NCBI RefSeq assembly: GCF_040183065.1
Contig: NC_091125.1
Coordinates: 126,959,621 to 127,023,620, forward strand
Origin: Periplaneta americana
Taxonomy: Eukaryota > Arthropoda > Insecta > Blattodea > Blattidae
Length of the DNA: 64,000 bases
Reading direction: 5' to 3'
Shown here one piece after another: positions 20,740 to 30,779 of this stretch. Numbering within the stretch: the stretch's first letter is position 1; every line of letters starts with the position of its first letter. Position numbers and translations under genes: made by a program. The notes below the pieces were generated by a model. The model was not told the DNA's origin. It worked only from the letters and a program-made list of their open reading frames with translations, and searched no databases.

Positions 20740-20872
20740 GTCAAAATATGTACAACTGTATTCTGCTCATCAGGAAAACAATAAAAAAGTTATACATCTT
20801 GATTACACAACTTTTAACACTGTATCACTTCGGAATATGTATGGTAAGACTTTCTTATGTTAAATTTCAAAC

Positions 20873-20925
20873 GTACCTCGTTTACATGTTTCGACCTATT
20901 TATGGGTCATCTTCAGAACTGGTCG
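20873..20925 (-). ncRNA. Hammerhead-like motif, left arm of Penelope palindrome
   Basis: Minus strand: CUGAAGA, stem II GACC/GGUC with loop CAUAAAUA, GAAAC, the palindrome ACAUGU, then a strand pairing with the bases before CUGA (GUU/AAC and ACC/GGU). There is one extra base before stem II. Confidence 0.4.
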
Positions 20926-22270
20926 TTGTTGGTCTTGGCGCAACTTGTTCTGTTTCCTGTGAGGGTGTGTTCCTGTGGTATAGTGTAGAGTCAAAGAGTG
21001 TGTGTGTTTTGAAGTCGAGTTGTGTGTTGAGAATTTCGTTGGGGTGTGCTTTTGCGTGTCTATATATTTCATATTGTTCTAGTGTGTTTAGTTTCTGGTT
21101 TTTGGTTGGATGTGTAGTATTTCCATGTCTGAGTTGATGTCTCTATAGATGTGGTTAGCATTTGTGATGTGTTCTGCATATGTGGAGGTGTTTTGTAATT
21201 TTGTTATGGCCGTGATGTGTTGTTTGTAACGTGTTTGAAACGATCTGTCTGTCTGTTCTATGTAGAAGTTGTTGCAGGTGTTACATTTAACTTTGTATAC
21301 GCCTGTGTGGTTGTATTTGTTTGTGTTTTTTGTGTGTTGAGATGTTTTTGTGGAGTATTATTTGTTCTGTATGCAATGTTGTAATTTAATTTCTTGAATT
21401 AGGTTGCAATTTTGTATGTGTTTTTGTTTTCGTATGTTAGTATGATGTATTTTTTGTGTTTTTCTGTTTGTGTTGTATTCTTATGTTTTTTGTGATTATG
21501 TTTTGTCTTACGTATTATGTTGTCTGTTATGTTAGGGTTGTATCCGTTTTCTTGTGCTATGTATTTCATTGTGTTTAGCTTACATAGATGTGTATAGATT
21601 ACAACGAACAGCTAAACACAATCAAATACATAGAGCAAGAAAACGGATACAACCCTAACATAATAGACAACATAATACGTAAGACAAAACATAATCACAA
21701 AAAAACATAAGAATACAACACAAACACAAGAACACAAAAAACACATCACACTAACATACAAAAACAAAAACACACACAAAATTGCAACCTCATTCAATAA
21801 ATTAAATTACAACATCGCATACAGAACAAATAACACTCTACAAAAACATCTCAACACACAAACAACACAAACAAACAACTACAACCACACAGGCGTATAC
21901 AAAGTCAAATGTAACACCTGCAACAACTTCTACATAGAACAGACAGGCAGGTCGTTTCAAACACGTTACAAACAACACATCACGGCCATAACAAAATTAC
22001 AAAACACCTCCACATATGCAAAACACATCACAAATGCTAACCACATCCACAGAGACATCAACACAGACATGGAAATGCTACACATTCAACCAAAAACCAG
22101 GAACTAAACACACTAGAAGAATATGAATTCTACAGACACACAAAAACACACCCCAACGAAATTCTCAACACACAACTCAACTTCAAAACACACACACTCT
22201 TTGACTCTACACTATACCACAGGAACACACCCTCACAGGAAACAGAATAAGTTGCGCCAAGACCAACAAC

Positions 22271-22323
22271 GACCAGTTCTGAAGATGACCCATAAATAGT
22301 TCGAAACGTGTAAACGAGGTAAG
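22271..22323 (+). ncRNA. Hammerhead-like motif, right arm of Penelope palindrome
   Basis: This is the inverted counterpart of 20873-20925. Two core changes, AGUUCGAAAC instead of AGGUCGAAAC and ACGUGU instead of ACAUGU, weaken stem II and the palindromic stem III, so this copy is probably less active than the left one. Confidence 0.35.
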
Positions 22324-22762
22324 TTGAAATTTAACACAGGAAAGTCTTACCATACATATTCCGAAAAAAAGTTATAGTGTTAATTTTATTTCAAGATTCC
22401 TTGCGATATTTCTACCTACAAAAACTAGTGTAAATGTCGTACTTATTTTTTTTCGCAATGAATAATATTTTACCTGTTTTTTCGTGTATATGTGGCACAT
22501 TACTGATTTTCATTTTCGTGGTATTGAGCATTTCAGTACTCACACAAAGGATGTCCTTGAAATCAGTCCGGTCGACTGTTACAGTCATGTCGAGGTTCCT
22601 CAATCATTTTTTACGTCTTCTGGTACGTACATTTTCGTGACTTTCTTTTTTCACGACAGCGAAATCCTTGTCGGAAGGCAAATAAGAGTGGTCACTAACT
22701 AAAAAGTTTTGTTGGCCACTCTGAAATTTGCGAGTTTTCCACCAGGAATAACATTATCATTC

Positions 22763-23714
22763 CCATGGATGGGCAACTCGTGCTCACGAAGTGCTAAAAA
22801 CCCTGGCGTAAAGAAAGGCATACGGAGCCAGCTGCAACAGTTACAAGTTGTTTGTATTTATGCTGCAGAAACAGTTCATTGTCACGGTGCGCTGTAGCGG
22901 CTCATGCAGTCGGTCATGATGACATCCATTATTTGTATATCAGAATGACGCATGGTGCAATAATTATAGTAGTTTAATATAAACTGTATCTAAACACACC
23001 AACTAAAATTCTATTGTTGCCAATCTTTCTTAATTAGAATACGATATTATGTGGTACTGAAAACATAAATTGAACACAACCTTTTCACGCTACAACAAAT
23101 AAACTTTGCTAGCTAAATAAATAACAAAACTGCAGCACTTATTTATTATTACACTATTTGTTAATATTACTCTTATTTTACATATCAGGGAAAATTACAT
23201 AAACTTACTTCTGAGATCTTTCGGTACGTTTAGAGTTTTGACCCTTCCTTCTTGCATTAAAATCTGGTTAAAATTAGGAAGCGTTATGTGGAAGCAAATA
23301 TAGTTACTAGTCAGAAGGCAAATTAGCATGCTGTTCTGTAGATTATCAATTCAAGCTCAAACCTCCAGGAGTTTCTATAGGCTGCAAGCCAAAAGGATTA
23401 CAGAAACATTCCATTCCTTGTCCATTGTCACTGTCTCTCCAAATCTACCAGTTAATTCTGTTGTAACGTCTTGAAAAATAGTTATACCTTACTCTTAACA
23501 AAAAAAAGTACTTTTTTCCCAGTCGTAAATAAAAGAGAAGCTATCTGATCGGATTTTACTGTTTCATTCATAACGAGCCGCCGCTTACTGCGGACTCGAG
23601 CAAACTTACGTCTTGCAAGAACCGCATACAGACACTATAGCTAGAACAAAGTTCGTTCCACCTGACTGAGGATGTGTTGACAGTTTGAGAGCACGAGTTG
23701 TCCACCCATGGTCA
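22763..23714. repeat. Distant inverted repeats, possible TIR remnants
   Basis: CCATGGATGGGCAACTCGTG at 22763 matches the reverse complement of 23684-23714 with a few mismatches. The 0.95-kb interior shows no transposase. It could be a decayed non-autonomous DNA transposon; no target duplication is clear. Confidence 0.4.
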
Positions 23715-23944
23715 TGAGGATCATCTGATTCTTATTTTGACCTATGCAGTTCTCAAATCAAAGCGTCAAATTAGTCTGTTCATCAAGACGGTCTCTCACT
23801 TTTAACAGTACTAAGCCAATTTTATTTTTCCGTCGACCACCAATATCTTCCGTCCAAAGACACATGAAACTATCGTCTGTATTACATACATGAAGACAAA
23901 AGTTATATATGGACAGATGTGTTGAATAAAACATCTGAGAATGC

Positions 23945-24004
23945 ACCAGTACATACATACATACATACATGCATACATACATGCATACATACATACATAC
24001 ATAC
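23945..24004. repeat. (CATA)n microsatellite
   Basis: About 15 tetranucleotide units with two G interruptions. It abuts the 3' end of a minus-strand LINE fragment, so it probably grew from that LINE's tail. Confidence 0.9.
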
Positions 24005-24320
24005 GTGTTCTGCACATGGGCAAGTCTTTCACTGCAAACCCAGCATTCTCCAATCTTTCCTATTTTCTGCCTTCCTCTTAGTCTCTGCACATGATCCACA
24101 TATCTTAATGTCGTCTATATTCTGATATCTTCTTTTGCTCCGAACTCTTCTCCCGTTCACCATTCCTTCCAATGCAACCTTCAGTAAGCAGTTTCTTCTC
24201 AGCCAGTGACCCAACCAATTCCTTTTTCTCTTTACTCTTCATGCCAAGTTTGCAGTTTTTCTTGGGAAGGATAAATGCGGTAGCTTCCCATTGCTTTCCG
24301 CACACCAATCTCTCTTTTGC
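24005..24320 (-). pseudogene. LINE C-terminal fragment with TATG tail
   Basis: The minus strand contains GHWLRRNCLLK, EGMVNGRRVRSKRRYQNIDDI and AETKRKAENRKDWRMLGLQ (read in pieces of one frame, 24214 down to 24029), a LINE C-terminus: GH followed by GRR/R-rich and W-R-x-A/G-type blocks. The neighbouring frame continues it upstream to about 24320 (KLGMKSKEKK). It is a different family from the GTAA-tailed copies. The (TATG)n run follows on its 3' side. Confidence 0.6.
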
Positions 24321-24614
24321 ATCTTAAAAGATCCCAGAGGGCTCCGACGTGGAGGTAAGGAGAGTGGACTTAACTAATTGGGCCTTCCGAACTTCACCGA
24401 AATTCACCGTAATGGTTAAATATCAGTTCTATCAGGGTTTTTGACACGATCAGAGACAGGAAAATCGCAATTAACCCTTGCCTCCCAATGGGTCAGTGTT
24501 GGGAGAAAAATGACTTGTCGTAGATGCATTGTTATAACAAGTTTGTTACTCCCCGGCTTCTGAGATTCAAGTATATTGTTTGTCATGTGGTCTCGTCCCT
24601 GTTTTTCTTCGCAA

Positions 24615-24790
24615 TGATGAAGTTTCAGTTTGGTTTTAAATATTAGGCTACTTTGTCAGATGTGGAGCAGTTTTCATCTGACAAGGGAAGGGTTTCGGCT
24701 TGAACAGGAATTTCATATCCAAAATGTGTATATAGACCCATCTTTACATCTCTATAAAGCTCCCAAAAGCATTCGTTTGTATAATGTCTC
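24615..24790 (+). pseudogene. Transposase-like fragment (same family as 26538-26990)
   Basis: The + strand reads FKFQFG-like sequence, a decayed cysteine segment, then GFRLEQEFHIQNVYID. The minus-strand relic at 26538 has EEFRLEQEFLIKNLYRG at the matching position. It is a short, frameshifted relic. Confidence 0.45.
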
Positions 24791-24801
24791 GTTTGTCTGT
24801 T

Positions 24802-24857
24802 AGAGCACTGTACAAGTTAAGGGGGTGGGAGAGCACTGCACAAGTTAAGGGGATGGA
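24802..24857. repeat. Two tandem copies of a 28-bp unit
   Basis: AGAGCACTGTACAAGTTAAG at 24802 is repeated at 24830 with two mismatches over 28 bp. Local duplication. Confidence 0.85.
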
Positions 24858-25129
24858 GGACCTTACCGTAAGCCTACCTCCTCACAACAGCTAGAGACAG
24901 CAGTTTATATCTTGTTGACGTGTACACCGTGTCTCTTGTTGCTTGAAAGGAAAGTGAAATTGGACGAAAGGAAAACTCTAAACATATGGAAACTAAACTG
25001 AGGAGAATGTATCCTAAAACGGACATTGTCGGTAATTAAAACGACATGTTTGCGTTGTTTTTTATTAATTTAATAGTTCATAAACAGGAAAATCAATTGT
25101 AATTTACCACCGAAATAACAGTGGACGAT

Positions 25130-26552
25130 GAAGAAGACTTCGAGTAAGGCAAAGGATGTCATAATATGTTCAAATAGTGTGATCCTAGTGCTGGTGATGG
25201 AAATATTACGCCCCGAAGAGAAGCTAGCAGTTCTAGTGATTATGAACCATTCCCAAAAAAGAAAACAAATGTTAACAGCATTATAACAAAATATACGGAA
25301 GAAACTCTTCGACGAATAATTTATGATGATTGCTACAAAATACTACGAAAGGTGACATCTTATGCTGTCTTGCTGAAAAGACACCCATCTATAAAAAGTA
25401 AGTCAAATATTAAAGTAATATTTGAGTATGTGGAAAAAAAGGAAAGAAGTGAGAAACGGTTTGGAGGGAATAAAGTAATTATGGACAAAGCTGTAAGCTA
25501 TTTTGTTATATCTCAATTTGACAAGTCGAGAAATGAGGGGAAATGTGTACATTACTGGCATATGACGTATTGGGCTATGCAAAACGCAAACGAAATAAGG
25601 CACACCAATTTCAAATGCTCTACGACTTTCATTAAACATTTCAAAAAGAAAAATAGAACTTCTCGTAGACATATAACTTCTTTTACGACATTCAAAGACA
25701 TAAAAGAAGAACAAGAAATTCGTGAACGTGGGGACTGATTTGTTGGGGAAGTAAACCAGAAAATTGTGAATCTGCAAATACAGCAACAGTGAATTTGGAA
25801 TTGCGACCAAATTGGATGCAATTATGAACTACCGTCCGGGTGTACATTGTCCAGAAAAGGAGAGCTGTCAACAGCTGCACTAGTTCAATCGAAATATAAT
25901 AAGACCCACAGTTATGCAATAGATGTGGGACTTTCAATGAGTGTTCATATATCGAAGAAAACCTACATATTTGAATTCAAGAAAAACGTTTTGGCCCAAA
26001 AATAAAGTAGCAAATTAAAAAAAAAAAACCTTCTCCCAAATTTACACGTAGAAGCTAGTGTAAGTGCTAAAATGTCTAAAGCCCATTTAAGAACATTTTC
26101 CTCCAATGTTATGTCTGAAAATCGTGCAGCTAGTCAAAAGTGTGTACTGTTGTGTGAATTCATGGCGTGCGCACAAGGACACAATCTTGATAAATGGATC
26201 ATTCCAAGGCAAGAACATAAAATGTATGATCATTCCACTTAAAACAACTAAATATATTCAACCTCTGGATGTCTATTTCTTTAGACAATACAAAATATAT
26301 GTTCGGAGGATAACAGATTACATAAGGACTCTTGCTGAGAATCCACAACTTAACTTGGGAAATCGAGTGTTTATAATGAAAATGCACTCTGTTATTCATA
26401 ACCAGTTGTCTGCTCCAGTATACCGCCCTATGCTTCAGTATTCCCGGCAGTCAGCTGGTTACGTGAATCCTGAACAAGTCTCGGACTTCAAAAATGGAAT
26501 GCAGGTGGCATTTGATTTTTCAGCAACGGATTGTGATTCAGAAGATTGTTAA
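25130..26552 (+). pseudogene. Decayed DDE transposase (pogo/Tc1-related)
   Basis: The + strand encodes successive pieces of one transposase. First comes a charged N-terminus with YDDCYKILRK and a helix-turn-helix-like segment (STTFIKHFKKKNRTSRR, about 25620). Then a frame-broken centre contains SRKGELSTAALVQSKYNKTH and SYAIDVGLSMS (about 25850-25940). The last frame (26106-26552) contains TTKYIQPLDVYFFRQYK, a block typical of the end of the catalytic domain in pogo-like DDE enzymes. The middle with the first Asp residues is deleted or unreadable. Stops and shifts make it inactive. It converges with the minus-strand relic that begins at 26538. Confidence 0.6.
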
Positions 26553-26990
26553 TGGGTAGCTTTTGTGTGTTGTGATTACTGCTCTGCTCCATGTTCTTTC
26601 ATGCATTTTATAGAGAATCCTCATGTACATTTTTGAAGAAGTATATTGACCAACACCAACCAAACGAAGAGTTACACAAATGAATGCTTTACGGTCTTTA
26701 TCATCATTGTGAGGGAAGCCTCTGTACAAATTTTTAATTAAAAATTCCTGTTCGAGCCGAAACTCTTCCCTTGTGAAGCTTAACAGGTCACAAGGTGAAC
26801 ATGTATCAGTTCTTGGCATCCCAAAGCGTAGATGACAAAACTCTTTCTTCAATACCATATTATAATCATCCCTACAGGTGATGTTAGTACCAGTGTTGTA
26901 CTTTTTGTAACACATGAAAATTCTATTTATGTACAAATAAGGGCTCAAAAACTTTTTACTGTACTTGTTTCGGCTCTAAAGTTTGTCTTC
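26538..26990 (-). pseudogene. Transposase-like fragment with DTCxxCD motif
   Basis: Minus-strand frames give YNMVLKKEFCHLRFGMPRTD followed by TCSPCDLLSFTREEFRLEQE. An (F/Y)N..F.LRFG.PR.DTC..CD signature recurs in an insect transposase-like family that I know only as uncharacterised proteins; the Cys pair could bind zinc. The upstream and downstream parts are missing. The relic at 24615 is another copy, and the TIR element at 4738 may hold the N-terminus of the same family. Confidence 0.5.
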
Positions 26991-27223
26991 CAAGGGGAAT
27001 TATTCAATCTGCTGTTTTAGTCGACAAAAATGAACTTTTTTCTTTCACAAGAAGTAAAATAACATTTTCTAGAAGAATATTTCGTGCTGAATTCAAATAT
27101 AATTTCAGTTTTTCCCCATCGGGCAGGAGTTTTTTGTGATATTCATTTGAATTTTTATAATATTCTAAAGAAATCTGTAACTAGCTATCTAACTCAACAT
27201 TATAACTACTCATTCTGACTTAC

Positions 27224-28917
27224 CTAGCAAGGGGTAGATAGTGATTTTCGGGCATATTTTGCATCTGGAACGTCTCTCTTCTTGGTCCAACAGTAGTCAG
27301 CCAGCATATTGGAACTCCACTTGCCTTGGTAACTCTTTTCCATAGTAGAAATTTGCTGATGAAAACGCTCACCGTGCTCATCGCTGACAGCTCCAAGATT
27401 TTCGGGGAAGAAGTCCAAGTGAGAGTCCAAGAAGTGAATTTTTAAAGACATGTTGCATCCCATATCTTTATAAGAATGCAGAAGATCAGTCACTATGTCA
27501 CGATAGTTTTCTGCTTTATGGTTTCCAAGAAAATTGAAACATAAACTTTTGAAAGACTGCCAGGCTGCTTTCTCCCGTGGATTTAACAGTCCTTCGAAAT
27601 GATCATCACCCATTAATGACCGGATTTTTGGTCCTATAAGAATTCCTTCTTTCACTTTAGCATCACTGACTTTGGGGAATTTCGATTTCAAGTACAAGAA
27701 TCCATCAGACTATTTATCCATAGCTTTGACAAAATTTTTCATTACTCCTAACTTAATATGCAATGGAGGTAACAATATTTTCAGGATTCACTAAAGGGAT
27801 ATATGATACATTTTTCTGGCCAGGGATATGAGATTCACGTTTAGGCCACGATTTTGTAACATAGTGAGACTTCCTATCTCTGCTGTCCCAGAGGCACAAA
27901 AAACAGCAAAATTTCGTGAACCCAAGTTGCAAACCAAGCAATGAAGCAATGACCTTTAAATCACCACAGATATACCATTCATATTTTCCACATTGTATTT
28001 TCTCTAGAATTACTTTCATATTTTGATATGTCTCTTTCATATCAGCGGCATGTGCTATAGGTATTGATAGAAGTTCATTGCCAATATGTAGCAGCACAGC
28101 CTTCAAACTAACTTTAGACGAATCTATGAATAGTCGCCACTCATCTGACCGGTGTTGAAGCCCAAGAGTTTTCATAACTGAACAAATAACATTACAGAAC
28201 ACAATACCATTTTCTTCAGAGAAGCAGTCCTTGAAATCACTATGGCGGCCACGATAACTATATATTCTTACGTATTTTTGGAGTAGATTCGACCCGTTGA
28301 GTCTGGAAGCTAAACCTTCAGCCTTCAGCTTGCTGTTTAGACAGATTTAAATCCCGAATCAGGTCATTAAGGTCTTTCTGATTGGGAAAGTATGGTTCTT
28401 ATGAACAGGTATTGGCTTCAAATGTAGGATCATTTTTATTTTCATCCGAAGCATTTTCAGTTTCAGTTAGGTCAGAATCAGAGTTATTACCTAAGGTCGT
28501 ATCGGCATATAGTGGTACAGCGAACTGTTCATTGTGTAAGACAGGTCTTATTGCAGATTTCAAATTAGGATACTTAACTGTATGTTTTGTTTTAGATGTG
28601 ATTCCTGTAATATTTGTCAAACAGAAATAACAATCACTTAAATGATCCTTCGGTTCCCTCCAAATCATAGGAATTGCAAATGGCATACGATGTGTACCCT
28701 TTTTCCATCCAGTCAGCAATCTAACACACGAAACACAGCATGTATTTGGGGCCCAGCTCTTATTAAAATCACCAGCCTGACAGCCAAAGTAAAGTTGATA
28801 ACACTTCTTTACAAGTGGGGTCAAATGTCGCCTCTGAGACTTGAAGGTCAGCTCACCACAAATATAGCAAAAACTGTCTACATGATTTACACACTTTCTT
28901 GGCATGATGAACAACAT
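27224..28917 (-). pseudogene. Nearly full-length transposase-like gene, broken in two or three places
   Basis: From ATG 28905 the minus strand encodes MPRKCVNHVDSFCYICGELT, then CCVSCVRLLTGW and SDCYFCLTNITG, three Cys pairs that look like an N-terminal zinc-binding region. A linker rich in acidic residues follows. After frameshifts near 28330-28200 come DEWRLFIDSSKVSLKAVLLH (Asp), CGDLKVIASLLGL (Asp) and FCCFLCLWDSRDRKSHY. After a frameshift near 27770 and a TAG at about 27717 come ENLGAVSDEHGERFHQ (candidate acidic catalytic residue) and a C-terminus ending ARKSLSTPC. From memory, this order is shared by a large set of uncharacterised insect and cnidarian proteins. The RNase H-like reading of the acidic residues is inference. 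Few lesions imply fairly recent inactivation. Confidence 0.65.
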
Positions 28918-28939
28918 TAAGCACTAAAACACTACATAC

Positions 28940-29835
28940 ACAATACACTTCCGAAAAGAAAGGAAGGAACTATTTCACTACTGAACAAACTCACGGCCAG
29001 CTCGATACTGACACATCAGAATGCCAGAACAGAACAGGTCTGAGAGTGTCCAAACATGAATGAACCTGCACAGGATTGTTTTATGGTGCTTCAGCATAAT
29101 ATTACAAATCATTTCCTTAAATACAGCTCGGATAAAATCGCTACATATGAGGTAACGGTTCCTATGACAGGTCAAAGAAAACGCTAAAATCCGATTTTAA
29201 AAAGTAGCTGTCACAAAAAAACTGTGCCTGATGGAAAAATTCTGACTACATATCTGAATTCAGTATGAAAAACTGCACTAGAATCACCAATCAGATTTCT
29301 TGTGAAGAAAACCTTTTCGACCAGATAATCGTAGTTCTGAACTCAGTTTGAAATATTTTTTTTCCTTCCCGTGCCTAAACATAGGTCACTTCCCCCTTGA
29401 ATGCTTTTGTGAGAAATTTGGAAACTTCTTCATTGTTGCTCTACATATATTTACGTTATTACTCTTTCCATCAGGCGAAGTGTAATGTACACTGCATTGA
29501 CGCCTCTTTGATCTGGAGTTTCGTATGTTCCATGCCTGCGAAGTTTAATACTGCCAATCTGAACGATCCTTGCTTTTGTTTATCAGCAAGATCGTAGTAG
29601 CTGTCGAACATTATTTTTTAGATGACCAATGCTCAGACCTCGGCAGTTGTGTGGGCACAAACAAATTATCTGCACAAAAAAGGCGCCAAGGATTAGATAT
29701 CTATGTCAAAGCCCTTTTGTTGATAAACAATACTTATCTATTTTATTTACATTCAAAACCAGGATTTCCACACTCCTATTTTTTATATTTCAAAATAGTA
29801 CCTTTTCTGCTGTGCATGTCCATGGAAGAAGAGGT

Positions 29836-29836
<1 letters not shown>
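28940..29836. other. No supported gene
   Basis: AT-rich, with short unconvincing frames. It may include the 5' flank of the transposase-like gene. Confidence 0.4.

Positions 29837-29837
<1 letters not shown>

Positions 29838-29896
<59 letters not shown>
29838..29896. repeat. (AAT)n microsatellite
   Basis: About 20 trinucleotide units. It encodes poly-Ile in one frame, which explains the artefactual reading frames across it. Confidence 0.95.
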
Positions 29897-29898
<2 letters not shown>

Positions 29899-30715
29899 TT
29901 AGCTTCCCTTATGAAAAGGTTGCCAGATTTGACAAAGCGTATTACATATAATTTGGAAACACACCTAAAAGGTAAAATGATATACATTTGAAACGGTTAG
30001 GGAATCGAATATGCAAAATGTCAGAAAAATTTACACCTGAGAAGCGTTTGTACTCATTCACAGTTAAGAAAGGGAGGGAATATCATCAGATAGGTTAGAA
30101 TGATTTGAATGCCATATACCGCGAGAAAAATAATAGTACGGATTGATTGGCATTGTTATCTAAACCAATCAACAGCCATCGTTTAAGATAACTTGAAATT
30201 TCCATTATCACTCCCATACAAATGATTTCTCACTAAATGGTACACTAAACCCAAATATACACTCAACAAAAAGCAAATTTTGGGAGGGGAGGGGTTTAAT
30301 TAGAAAATGTAAAGCGGTGTGAACAAGGAACTTTTTTCTCTGGCTAGGATGATGAGTATATTGGAAAACTGTGGAAGCAATCATGGTAATCCATTGAAAC
30401 TATTAAGGATTCATATAACAATATTGCTACTATGAAATTAAGTTTAAACGTTACAAAATTAATCTCATATGTTATTACAAACTTTAACAAATATTGCAAA
30501 GGCATCAGCAACGTTACTACTTATAGGCCATTCGGAAACGTGAAACCAACCTACGCGTCAGGGGAAGAAGAAAGTAGACTGAGAAGGTTCTCTCCCTCGC
30601 TACGATCTTACTTGTAGCAAGGGAGCTCACTTACACTCACCATAAGGTTCTTACTATATGCTACGGTGCACACAACCATTTGTTCTCATGAGATAACGAA
30701 TGACCTATACTTAAA

Positions 30716-30776
30716 AATGGCTTTTAGAGAACTCGGAGGTTCATTGTCACCCTCACATAATCCCGCCATCGCGCAG
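30716..30776 (-). pseudogene. LINE 3'-end scrap (GTAA-tailed family)
   Basis: GGCTTTTAGAGAACTCGGAG and the following 40 bases match the 3' end of the LINE copies at 3353 and 12998 with several mismatches. Only about 60 bp remain. Confidence 0.65.
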
Positions 30777-30779
30777 TGG

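Larger units (their letters stand above)
20829..22365. mobile_element. Penelope-like element in 1.5-kb palindrome
   Basis: The left arm (20829-21580, minus) and the right arm (21610-22365, plus) are near-identical inverted copies of the 3' part of a Penelope-like element, with a 29-base spacer. Each arm encodes the GIY-YIG nuclease region (CNTCNNFYIEQTGRSFQTRY; the Gly of YIG is Glu here) and ends with the same block as the copy at 15578, including the hammerhead-like motif. No reverse transcriptase core is included. Penelope-like elements are known to leave partial tandem or inverted copies, which this fits. It lies just after candidate gene 1. Confidence 0.88.

Noticed and set aside
20748-21137. 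129-residue Cys/Val/Ser-rich + strand frame after gene 1
   Set aside because: It is the antisense of the Penelope-like left arm; the real coding direction there is minus.
22412-22900. Short membrane-like frames after the Penelope palindrome
   Set aside because: Low-complexity hydrophobic translation of AT-rich DNA; no start context, splice signal or homologue.
23940-24010. CRISPR-like or other regular array
   Set aside because: Plain CATA tetranucleotide microsatellite at a LINE tail; eukaryotic context.
25403-25937. Long minus-strand frames overlapping the transposase at 25.2-26.5 kb
   Set aside because: Antisense shadows of a + strand transposase relic; no motif on the minus strand.
29790-29991. 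Poly-isoleucine membrane-like frames on both strands
   Set aside because: Produced by the (AAT)n microsatellite; no flanking coding signal.
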